The notes under the pieces were generated by a model that saw nothing but the letters and a program-made list of their open reading frames with translations, had not been told where the DNA came from and did no database searches. From an uncultured Pelagibacteraceae bacterium (GTDB taxonomy: Bacteria; Pseudomonadota; Alphaproteobacteria; Pelagibacterales; Pelagibacteraceae): a stretch of DNA of 64,000 nt. The stretch lies in assembly GCA_902586125.1 (NCBI GenBank), contig CACIGI010000003.1, forward strand, positions 21,407 to 85,406, written 5' to 3'. Position numbers and translations under genes: made by a program. Within the stretch, counting starts at the first letter, position 1. Every line of letters begins with the position of its first letter. Shown piece by piece: positions 16,726 through 24,442 of the stretch.

Positions 16726-17514
16726 CTATTGTTTGACCCATCCTTGACCTTGTCTCCATTTTTCAAGGTTGATGTTCCCAAACCTTGTCCAATTTATTGC
16801 ATATGTGTAAACTGGATTATTGGCGTCTTCCTCAGAAGGAGGTATTTCACAGACTGCTTCTGTCGTTCTTTTACAAAGAAATAAAACATTATCTGGCGCC
16901 TCTCCTAACATATTAACTTCGTTTTGATCACCCTCTTGTTGTCCCATTCCAGGATTACCTTCTTCTCCCGTTCCATCTCCACATTCATCTCCACCCATAC
17001 ATCCACCAGCACTAAACCATCTTTCGTTTTTACTAAAACAAATCGCTCCAACATTACCTACCCAAGTTGTTGCAAGATTATCGATTTCAATTTGCCTAAC
17101 TTCAATATTGTTTGCGCCTTGACTGGGGTCGTCATCCCAATAATTATTATCTGCAATATTACATCTATCTGGGGGTTCTGGGTTTCCTTCAGTAGCCGCC
17201 GGCCACCAACTACTATCACCATCATTTAACAAACTTCCTAATGTATCTGGTTTCATTCCTTTAGATGTTACTATCAAATTTCCTGCTGTTTCCTCTATAT
17301 GAACCTGTACAAATGCATATTGACCTCTTTGAACTTGAGCATTAATCCCTTCCATCAAGGATTTAATTTTAACAACAGAGCTTCTAACTTCTCTCTCTAC
17401 TCGCCATTTAGAAAATTCTGGGTAGCCTAATCCTGAAATTACTCCAATAATTACCAGGACAATAATTAATTCAAGTATATTGAAACCTTTAATTTTCTCG
17501 TCCTGCACTCGCAT
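16726..17514 (-). CDS. fimT: FimT/GspH-like minor prepilin with unusual acidic, cysteine-containing C-terminus
   Basis: The prepilin signal is IKG|FNILELIIVLVIIGVISGLGYPEFSKW, with Glu5. The segment after the helix (REVRSSVVKIKSLMEGINAQVQRGQY) resembles FimT/GspH. The C-terminal half has clustered Cys, Gly, Asp and Glu residues (SAGGCMGGDECGDGTGEEGNPG), unusual for a minor pilin and possibly a metal-binding or disulfide-linked loop. It overlaps the end of pilT by 26 nt and precedes pilV, pilW, pilX and pilY1, matching the canonical minor-pilin order. No other pilin is in the window, so it could also be a structural subunit. Confidence 0.82.
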   Translation of the reverse strand: MRVQDEKIKGFNILELIIVLVIIGVISGLGYPEFSKWRVEREVRSSVVKIKSLMEGINAQVQRGQYAFVQVHIEETAGNLIVTSKGMKPDTLGSLLNDGDSSWWPAATEGNPEPPDRCNIADNNYWDDDPSQGANNIEVRQIEIDNLATTWVGNVGAICFSKNERWFSAGGCMGGDECGDGTGEEGNPGMGQQEGDQNEVNMLGEAPDNVLFLCKRTTEAVCEIPPSEEDANNPVYTYAINWTRFGNINLEKWRQGQGWVKQ

Positions 17515-18502
17515 CTATTTTTCCTGCTTTTACTAATTCTTCTAAAGATTTAGTCATAGTAATCATACCATCTTTTACAGCAGTTTGCATGATGCTTGGT
17601 ATTTGATGAATTTTAGATTCCCTTATCAAGTTTTGAATTGGAGGTGTACACTTCATCACTTCGAAAGCACCACAACGGCCTTGACCATCTTTAGTTTTAA
17701 GAAGTCTTTGAGTTACTACCATTTTTAGAGAAGTAGAAATCTGTGCTCGGATCTGAGCTTGTTGTTCTGGTGGAAATACGTCAATTATTCTATTTATTGT
17801 GCTTGGTGCCCCACTTGTGTGCAAAGTTCCAAACACTAAGTGACCAGTTTCTGCAGCTGTTAATGCAAGTGAGACTGTTTCTAAATCTCTCATCTCTCCA
17901 ACTAATATCACATCGGGGTCTTCTCGAAGAGCTGCTTTAAGGGCTGTTGCGAACGTTTGGGTTTGTTTTCCAACCTCTCTATGTGAGACAATACTCTTTA
18001 AATCTTTGTGAATAAATTCCACTGGGTCTTCAACTGTTATGATGTTTGAGGTTCTTGTTTTATTTATTTCATTTACAATTGCAGCCAGAGTTGTGGACTT
18101 TCCTGATCCTGTCGGACCAGTTACCAAAACTAAACCTTTGTGCATATCAACAATATCATAGAGCACTTGGGGTAAATCAAATTGATCCATAGAGGGTATT
18201 ACACTTTCAACTCTTCTTAAAACTGCAGCAGGTCCATGAATAGTTTTATAAAAATTCGCTCTAAACCTTAGTCCACTTAAAGTAACAGATGAGTCTAATT
18301 CATGAGTATCCTGAAATCTTTTCATTTCAATTTCATTGCAATTTGTTGATATTAAATCTTGCAGGTCTTGAGCTTTTACTACAACTTCTTGAATTTTATG
18401 AATCTCTCCAGTTTGACGATAAGCTAATGGCCAGCCACTTCTAATATGAAAGTCTGAAATTTTTTTGTTATTTTTTGCTAATTCTTCTAATTTTTCAAAC
18501 AT
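17489..18502 (-). CDS. pilT: PilT twitching/retraction ATPase
   Basis: This hexameric cytoplasmic ATPase powers pilus retraction. The order of motifs is standard: an N-terminal domain (SDFHIRSGWPLAYRQTGEI), Walker A GPTGSGKST, Asp box VEDPVEFIH, Walker B VILVGEMRD, His box GHLVFGTLHTSGA, and PIQNLIRESK near the C-terminus. The last is the PilT AIRNLIRE signature needed for retraction, which separates PilT from PilB. At 337 aa it is near the usual ~345. It is the first gene of the minor-pilin operon; about 70 nt of non-coding sequence upstream may hold its promoter. Confidence 0.95.
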   Translation of the reverse strand: MFEKLEELAKNNKKISDFHIRSGWPLAYRQTGEIHKIQEVVVKAQDLQDLISTNCNEIEMKRFQDTHELDSSVTLSGLRFRANFYKTIHGPAAVLRRVESVIPSMDQFDLPQVLYDIVDMHKGLVLVTGPTGSGKSTTLAAIVNEINKTRTSNIITVEDPVEFIHKDLKSIVSHREVGKQTQTFATALKAALREDPDVILVGEMRDLETVSLALTAAETGHLVFGTLHTSGAPSTINRIIDVFPPEQQAQIRAQISTSLKMVVTQRLLKTKDGQGRCGAFEVMKCTPPIQNLIRESKIHQIPSIMQTAVKDGMITMTKSLEELVKAGKIDASAGREN

Positions 18503-18574
18503 ACTAAATTTTATATATAATTTTAAAAAAAAACAATATCTAGTTATACGATAGCGACCAAAATAGGTAATTAT

Positions 18575-18916
18575 CTAGTATAGAAAGTAATATAATATCC
18601 ATACAATTAAGGAATATTCAAAAAAGTTTTTTGAAAAGATTAATTGTTTTTCGGTAAATTTTGAACTTAAAAATTTACTAAAGAACATAAATCCTAGGTG
18701 GACAATAAAGACTGACATAATAACACCAATTAAAGTAGGCTTTATAGAAAAATTTTTATATCCAAAATAAATTGCTGCTAAAAAAGTCAACCAGGAGACT
18801 TTTGAAATAAATATTTTAAAAATTAAACCTGTTTTTTTACTAAAAATCGATTGTGTTTTTATTAGAGAATAAGACCAAGTAAGACCAATTAAAAAACTTA
18901 TATACTTTAAAATCAT
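18575..18916 (-). CDS. Small polytopic membrane protein of unknown function
   Basis: No family is recognised. The 113-aa product is strongly hydrophobic, with about four predicted membrane segments (ISFLIGLTWSYSLI; VSWLTFLAAIYFGY; LIGVIMSVFIVHLGFMFF; SLIVWILYYFLY) separated by lysine-rich loops. Its ATG overlaps the msrB stop by 4 nt, so it is probably translated with msrB. It ends just before the non-coding gap upstream of pilT. It may mark the end of the msrB transcription unit. Confidence 0.65.
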   Translation of the reverse strand: MILKYISFLIGLTWSYSLIKTQSIFSKKTGLIFKIFISKVSWLTFLAAIYFGYKNFSIKPTLIGVIMSVFIVHLGFMFFSKFLSSKFTEKQLIFSKNFFEYSLIVWILYYFLY

Positions 18917-19287
18917 CTCTTGTCTTTTTCATGAAAAACTAAACAAACTCCATTGTTGCAGTATCTTTTGCCTGTCGGTTGTGGACCATCATCAAAAATA
19001 TGACCATGATGAGCATTACATTTTTTACAATGATACTCTGTTCTAGCATAACCTATTAGGTAATCAGTTTTAGTCTCAAAGACATCTGGTAAAGATTGAA
19101 AAAATGAAGGCCAACCCGACCCACTTTCATATTTTGCTTTTGAATCAAATAATTTTATTCCACAATTAGCACAATGATAACTCCCCTCTCGCTTCTCATT
19201 ATTCAATTCACTACTACCAGCACGCTCTGTGCCATCCTCAAACATTATTAATTTTTGTTCAGCAGTAAGATTAGGATTCTTTATCAT
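18913..19287 (-). CDS. msrB: Peptide-methionine (R)-S-oxide reductase
   Basis: This repairs oxidised methionine (R-sulfoxide) in proteins. The 124-aa MsrB domain has both zinc CxxC motifs (CANC and CKKC), the substrate motif SGSGWPSFFQS, GHIFDDGPQPTGKRYC with the catalytic cysteine, and the following NNGVC. The usual RYCINS is RYCNNG here. The start overlaps the stop of the HDAC-like gene by 4 nt. It may protect against photo-oxidative damage in surface seawater, which is inference from the presumed lifestyle. Confidence 0.93.
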   Translation of the reverse strand: MIKNPNLTAEQKLIMFEDGTERAGSSELNNEKREGSYHCANCGIKLFDSKAKYESGSGWPSFFQSLPDVFETKTDYLIGYARTEYHCKKCNAHHGHIFDDGPQPTGKRYCNNGVCLVFHEKDKR

Positions 19288-20180
19288 TTTAGAAGTTTAG
19301 CACAAGATTGATGTAAAATAGAATGTAATTCAACAAGTTTATCAAAATCTTTATTGTAACCACCACCTAGAACACCACACAAAGGTATACCTTGTGAAAA
19401 AAAATTTTGAGTTACCATTTCATCTCTTTTTTTAATTCCCTCATCTGAAATTTTTAATTTACCTAATCGGTCATTGTGATGGATATCAACTCCGGCAACA
19501 TAAAAAACAAAATCAAAATTTTCTTCGTTAAATTGATTTAAATAAAAATCAAGTATCTTTATATATTGATCATCCTTCATATTATCATCAAGCTCAACAT
19601 CAAGATCACTGATTGATTTTTTTGCTGGATAATTTGATTTTGAATGCATACTAAATGTAAATACATTTTTGTTATTTGCAAAAATATCTGCATTACCATT
19701 TCCTTGATGGACATCTAAATCAACAATTAAAATTCTACCAGCTAAACCACGATCCAATAAGTATTGAGCCGCAACCGCCACATCATTGAATACACAATAA
19801 CCTGCACCCCCATCAAAATTAGCGTGATGACTGCCACCTGCAGTATTACATGCAACACCATTTTTTATTGCAAGCTTTGTGGCTAAAACTGTTCCACCAG
19901 TTGCAACTAATGACCTTTGAATAACACTATCAACTAATGGAAATCCAATTTTCTTAATTGTATTTTGATCTAATGTTTTATTTTTAACGTCCTTAATGTA
20001 TTTTTCTGAATGAACTCTTTTTAAAGTATCCTCAGAGCATGCATAAGGTTTATGAAATTTTCTAATTATCTTTTTATCAATTAAATATTTTGCAAGTTCT
20101 CCAAATTTATTTATAGGGAATTTATGATCATCACCGATTTTTGCAAAATAATCCTCATGATTAACGACTGATAAATCCAT
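19284..20180 (-). CDS. Histone-deacetylase-family (AcuC/HDAC-like) zinc amidohydrolase
   Basis: This is a deacetylase-fold hydrolase. Active-site features visible are SHHANFDGGAGYCVFNDVAVAA (the tandem His plus the GF/GYCxFND loop), the zinc ligands in VDLDVHQGNGNADIF, VAGVDIHHNDRLGKL, and the late loop GVLGGGY. At 298 aa it is a single-domain enzyme. In bacteria such enzymes act on acetylpolyamines, acetylated proteins or other small amides; the substrate cannot be read from sequence. It is nestled between a 2-hydroxyacid dehydrogenase and msrB with near-zero spacing, which suggests a shared transcript. Confidence 0.88.
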   Translation of the reverse strand: MDLSVVNHEDYFAKIGDDHKFPINKFGELAKYLIDKKIIRKFHKPYACSEDTLKRVHSEKYIKDVKNKTLDQNTIKKIGFPLVDSVIQRSLVATGGTVLATKLAIKNGVACNTAGGSHHANFDGGAGYCVFNDVAVAAQYLLDRGLAGRILIVDLDVHQGNGNADIFANNKNVFTFSMHSKSNYPAKKSISDLDVELDDNMKDDQYIKILDFYLNQFNEENFDFVFYVAGVDIHHNDRLGKLKISDEGIKKRDEMVTQNFFSQGIPLCGVLGGGYNKDFDKLVELHSILHQSCAKLLK

Positions 20181-20182
20181 AA

Positions 20183-21133
20183 TTATTCGATTACGCGAAT
20201 TGGCTTACCGCCTACACAGGCTTCCAGTGACTCAATCATTTGATTATAATAGACATTATAATTTTCTGCAGTCACATATCCTAAGTGAGGTGTTAACAAA
20301 GCATTAGGTAAAAATCTTAGTTTATTATTCTCTGGTAAAGGTTCTTTCTCATAAACATCAAGTCCTGCACCTGCAATTACATTTGTAGATAAAGCAATGA
20401 TCAAATCGTCTTCATTAATTATTGGACCTCTTGAGGTGTTGATCAAAAAAGCAGTTTTTTTCATTTTATCTAGTTCTTTCAAAGTAATACAATCTTTATA
20501 TCTTTTACCGCCTTGAACATGAATTGATAAGAAATCAGAATTTTTAATTAAATCTTCCTTAGTGCAAGGCAAAACATCAAGCTCTTTACATTTATCAAGA
20601 TTGAGATTTTCACTCCAAGCCATCACCTCCATACCAAAAGCTTTCCCTATTTTTGCAACTTGAGAACCTACTTTTCCAAGACCAATTAATCCTAGTATTT
20701 TTCCCTTAAGCTCAACACCAACTGTGGTCTGCCAATAACCTTGGTACATATTATCAATTTCCTCTTTAATGTTTCTAGCTAAACCAAGAATTAATGTCCA
20801 AGTTAACTCTGGAGTTGGGTTTAAATTACTTTCAGTTCCACTAACTATAATCTTTCTATTTTTTGTAGCATCCAAGTCTATTGATTTGTTTCTCAAGCCA
20901 CTGGTGATTATAAATTTCAGCTTAGACAAATTTTCTATAATATTTTTTGTAATAGGGGTTCGTTCTCTCATGACTAATAATGCCTCAAAATCAGCTAATT
21001 TGTCTATGACATCAGCCTCATCTTCAAATGGCTCACTAAAAATTTTTATCTCATATTTTCCTGCAAGTTTTTCAAGATCTAAAAATTGTTGAGAAACATT
21101 TTGATAATCATCTAATATTGCAACCTTAAGCAT
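20183..21133 (-). CDS. D-isomer-specific 2-hydroxyacid dehydrogenase
   Basis: This NAD(P)-dependent dehydrogenase belongs to the D-3-phosphoglycerate/D-lactate dehydrogenase superfamily. It has the nucleotide-binding motif GLIGLGKVGSQVAKIGKAFGMEV and the catalytic Arg region INTSRGPIINEDDL. It also has the Glu segment AGLDVYEKEPLP and the catalytic His in LTPHLGYVT. At 316 aa it lacks the C-terminal ACT domain of SerA, so it is not a typical 3-phosphoglycerate dehydrogenase. The substrate is unknown. It overlaps the EamA transporter stop by 8 nt and is 2 nt from the HDAC-like gene. Confidence 0.88.
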   Translation of the reverse strand: MLKVAILDDYQNVSQQFLDLEKLAGKYEIKIFSEPFEDEADVIDKLADFEALLVMRERTPITKNIIENLSKLKFIITSGLRNKSIDLDATKNRKIIVSGTESNLNPTPELTWTLILGLARNIKEEIDNMYQGYWQTTVGVELKGKILGLIGLGKVGSQVAKIGKAFGMEVMAWSENLNLDKCKELDVLPCTKEDLIKNSDFLSIHVQGGKRYKDCITLKELDKMKKTAFLINTSRGPIINEDDLIIALSTNVIAGAGLDVYEKEPLPENNKLRFLPNALLTPHLGYVTAENYNVYYNQMIESLEACVGGKPIRVIE

Positions 21134-22019
21134 TTTTAATCTCCTTATTGGATAAAAATAAACCTAATATAATTAAAATTGCTCCAATCAAGTGAAAAAA
21201 TTGGAATTGTTCATTATAAAAGAATATCGCCATCAAAGTGCTAAATAATGGTATTAAAGATAAAAATATTCCAGCTCGATTTGCCCCAATGATTGAAACA
21301 GCGCCAGCCCAACAATAGTAAGAGCCAATACTTGGAAATATTGCAACATAAGCTAAAATATAAAAAAAATTACTACTCATCTCAATAATTTTGCCTTGTG
21401 TCATATCTAAAATAAATAGAGGTAAAAGAAAAATTAATCCAAATGTGCAAATTATATGGACAAGAGCAAGTAAAGATACTTCAAAGGTTCTTTTTCTCAA
21501 ATATGCAGAATATATTCCCCAAGCAATGATTGCTCCTACCATAAATAAATCGCCTTTGTTAAAATTTAAGGTAAGTAAAATATTTAGATCAAGTTTAGTA
21601 ATAATAGCTAAAATTCCTAAAACTGAAATGACTAATCCAGATATTTGAAAAATATTTGTTTTTTCAATTTTTAATAAAAAACAAACTAAAATTATTGTTA
21701 CAGGTATTGCGGTATTAAAAAGTGATGCATTAATTACTTGAGTGTAATTTAAAGCGTTATAAGTAAAAGAAGTAAATATACATACACTAGTAGAACCTAG
21801 AATAAGAAATAATAATAAATTTTCTTTAATTTGATATTTTAATTTTAATATCTCTTTATAGGTGAAGGGAAGTAATATTATCCATACTAAGCACCACCTT
21901 AAAAATGCGAGTGAGTTGGGAGGTATATTTTCTAAATAAGCAAGCTTTGCTAATGTAAAGTTTCCTGCCCAAAATAATGTTGCACATACTAGCATTATGT
22001 ATGCCTTAGTATTTTGCAT
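21126..22019 (-). CDS. EamA/DMT-family permease
   Basis: This is a drug/metabolite-transporter-superfamily membrane protein of 297 aa with about ten predicted helices in two EamA halves. The first begins IMLVCATLFWAGNFTLAKLAYLENIPPNSLAFLRW. The second begins at about residue 150 with GDLFMVGAIIAWGIYSAYLRKR and ends with the typical HLIGAILIILGLFLSNKEIK. Family members export amino acids, nucleosides or other metabolites; the substrate cannot be assigned. It lies 4 nt after the DadA-like gene, suggesting it works with that amino-acid oxidoreductase. Confidence 0.88.
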   Translation of the reverse strand: MQNTKAYIMLVCATLFWAGNFTLAKLAYLENIPPNSLAFLRWCLVWIILLPFTYKEILKLKYQIKENLLLFLILGSTSVCIFTSFTYNALNYTQVINASLFNTAIPVTIILVCFLLKIEKTNIFQISGLVISVLGILAIITKLDLNILLTLNFNKGDLFMVGAIIAWGIYSAYLRKRTFEVSLLALVHIICTFGLIFLLPLFILDMTQGKIIEMSSNFFYILAYVAIFPSIGSYYCWAGAVSIIGANRAGIFLSLIPLFSTLMAIFFYNEQFQFFHLIGAILIILGLFLSNKEIKNA

Positions 22020-22023
22020 TTGA

Positions 22024-23265
22024 TTAACTAAATCTTACTGAGCTATAAGGATCTAAATTAAGATTTGTGTTTTCTTTAGCTATCATTCCAGAAACAATCT
22101 TTCCAGAAATTGGACCTAATGTCCATCCTAAATGATGATGACCAAAACAATAAAATACATTTTTATAATTCTTTGATGGCCCCATCACAGGTAAAAAATC
22201 AGGAAGTGTAGGTCTAAAACCTAACCATTCATCTTCATGTTCTGGGAGATCACCTAACATATACTTAGCATTACTAATTAAATTTTTAATTCTAGATTTT
22301 GAGAGTGGATTATCTAATCCACCAAACTCTACAGTACCAACTACTCTTAATCCTTGTTCCATAGGGGTAATACCAAATCCTCTATTAGAAAAAATAACAG
22401 GTCTACTTAAAAGATGATCACAATCTTTAAAATGAACATGGTAACCTCTTTCAGTATCAAGCGGAATTCGCTCACCTAAATTATCTGTTAATTTTTTTGA
22501 GAAAGCTCCACAAGCAATGACAATCTTATCAAAAATATATCTTTCGCCATCAGTTACAAAAACTGGTTTTTCTGTATCAAATTCAATATCATTAATATTT
22601 TTCTTTTCAAACTTTCCACCTTTTTTTAAAAATAATTCAAATAATTTAAGTAAGATTTTTTTGGGGTTACGAGCATGCCTTGCGTAAGGGTAATAAACTC
22701 CCGCATGGTAGAAAGGTTTTATATTTGGTTCCAGATCATGGATTTCAGATTTATTTAATAGTTGTTGTTTTACTCCAAGTTCATCTCTTACATTAATTTC
22801 TAATTCTCTACTCTTTAAATCTTTATCATTCCAAATGTAGAGAATACCTTTATTTTCGACAAGACCATCTAAATTAATTTCATCAAAAAGCTCATCATAT
22901 GCAGGTAATGCTAAATCTAAAATTTGATGCATATTTCTAGCGGTATGCATCATTTTATTTTTAGTTGTATTCAAAATAAATTTGAAAAACCAGGGTAACA
23001 TTTTTGGCACATAGTTCCATTTTAGAGCTAGTGGGCCTGTTGAACTCAATAACATCGCAGGCACATCTGCAAGAACATCAGTTCTATTCAATGATAATGA
23101 AGCGTAAGGGGAAAAGTGACCTGCATTTCCGTATGATGCTGCTGGGCTGCCAGGATTATCTCTATCAAAAATAGTAACCCTAAAACCTTTTTTTTGAAGA
23201 AATAAAGCATTGGATACTCCTTGAATACCTGAGCCAACTATTCCGACATGCAAATTTTTACTCAT
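22024..23265 (-). CDS. DadA-like FAD-dependent D-amino-acid dehydrogenase
   Basis: This FAD oxidoreductase of the DAO family probably oxidises a (D-)amino acid at the inner membrane. The N-terminal dinucleotide fold is VGIVGSGIQGVSNALFLQKKGFRVTIFDRD, and the DadA-like SPAASYGNAGHFSPYAS follows. Later come IVIACGAFSKKL and the C-terminal FAD segment WLGFRPTLPDFLPVMGP, then FGHHHLGWTLGP. At 413 aa it has the usual DadA length. No alanine racemase is nearby, so the substrate could be another amino acid. The 49-nt gap upstream separates it from rodA, and it heads the dadA-like - EamA - dehydrogenase - HDAC - msrB string. Confidence 0.87.
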   Translation of the reverse strand: MSKNLHVGIVGSGIQGVSNALFLQKKGFRVTIFDRDNPGSPAASYGNAGHFSPYASLSLNRTDVLADVPAMLLSSTGPLALKWNYVPKMLPWFFKFILNTTKNKMMHTARNMHQILDLALPAYDELFDEINLDGLVENKGILYIWNDKDLKSRELEINVRDELGVKQQLLNKSEIHDLEPNIKPFYHAGVYYPYARHARNPKKILLKLFELFLKKGGKFEKKNINDIEFDTEKPVFVTDGERYIFDKIVIACGAFSKKLTDNLGERIPLDTERGYHVHFKDCDHLLSRPVIFSNRGFGITPMEQGLRVVGTVEFGGLDNPLSKSRIKNLISNAKYMLGDLPEHEDEWLGFRPTLPDFLPVMGPSKNYKNVFYCFGHHHLGWTLGPISGKIVSGMIAKENTNLNLDPYSSVRFS

Positions 23266-23314
23266 AAAAATATATACAATCTATCTGTCAAATAAGTTAA
23301 GCGACAAATTATAC

Positions 23315-24442
23315 TTAGGCAATCATTTGTTGATTGTGAACTCTAGCGCTCATGACAATTCCAAAACCAATCATAGTTGCTAACATTGAAGATCCGCCAT
23401 AAGACATAATTGGTAAAGGAGAGCCAACTATAGGTAGTAAACCTAAAACCATACTCATATTTATGGTAATAAACACAAAGATTGCTGCACCAAAGCTATA
23501 ACAGAAAATCTTTGCAAAATAACTTCTTGAACTAGCTCCGATTGCGACAATTCGATAAATAATAATCGCATAAATTACTAAAAGTATTGCAGAGCCAATA
23601 AATCCAAATTCTTCGGAAAAAAGTGTGAAAATAAAATCTGTATGTTTTTCGGGTAAAAATTCAAGATAACTTTGAGTTCCTTTTAAAAAACCTTTACCAA
23701 ATATACCTCCAGATCCAACAGCTATTTTAGATTGAATAATTTGGTAACCAGCACCCAGAGGATCCTTGTCAGGATTTAGAAATGTTAACACTCTTAATTT
23801 TTGATAGGGTTTCAGGAAAGCTATGACAAAAGGTAAGGAAATTATAAATCCCAAAATAGTATAAATGAAATACTTATAATTTATTCCAGCAAACCATAAT
23901 ACAGCAATGCCACTGATGGCAATTAAGACAGCTGTTCCAAGATCAGGTTGTACAATCACTAATCCCATTGGTAACAAAATAATTATCAAAGAAGTCAGAA
24001 TTGTATAAATTGAATTAACATTTTCTAACTTCATTCGATGAAAAAATTTAGCCAAACAAACAATGATAAATATTTTCATTAATTCTGAGGGCTGTAAATT
24101 TATAAAGTATAAATTAATCCATCTTTGAGACCCTGATGAGGTAATTCCAAATAAATAGGTCCCAACCAATAAACCTATAACTACAACATAAACCAAATAA
24201 CCAATTGAAAACCAGTATTTGATATTGATAAATGACATTACTAGCATCATCAAAGTAAAAACTGCTAATTTAATAAAATGACTTTTAGTGTGAAACTTAA
24301 CTTCCCCGCCGTCTGTAGAATACATGGTTGCTAAACTAATAAAACCAAGTATCAATATACAAACCAACAATATATAATCAAAGTTTCTAAACTTTTGAAA
24401 AAAACCCAGTCTATTTGTTGTTAATCTTGTATGTTGATACAT
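23315..24442 (-). CDS. rodA: RodA rod-shape peptidoglycan glycosyltransferase
   Basis: This SEDS-family polytopic protein polymerises peptidoglycan glycan strands during elongation together with PBP2. It shows SEDS motifs: GSQRWINLYFINLQPSELMKIFIIVCLAKFF, VQPDLGTAVLIAISGIAVLWFAGI, and the C-terminal GLLPIVGSPLPIMSYGGSSML. At 375 aa with about ten helices it has the normal RodA size. It starts directly after the PBP2 gene stop (0-1 nt gap), forming the end of the mre operon. Confidence 0.95.
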   Translation of the reverse strand: MYQHTRLTTNRLGFFQKFRNFDYILLVCILILGFISLATMYSTDGGEVKFHTKSHFIKLAVFTLMMLVMSFINIKYWFSIGYLVYVVVIGLLVGTYLFGITSSGSQRWINLYFINLQPSELMKIFIIVCLAKFFHRMKLENVNSIYTILTSLIIILLPMGLVIVQPDLGTAVLIAISGIAVLWFAGINYKYFIYTILGFIISLPFVIAFLKPYQKLRVLTFLNPDKDPLGAGYQIIQSKIAVGSGGIFGKGFLKGTQSYLEFLPEKHTDFIFTLFSEEFGFIGSAILLVIYAIIIYRIVAIGASSRSYFAKIFCYSFGAAIFVFITINMSMVLGLLPIVGSPLPIMSYGGSSMLATMIGFGIVMSARVHNQQMIA

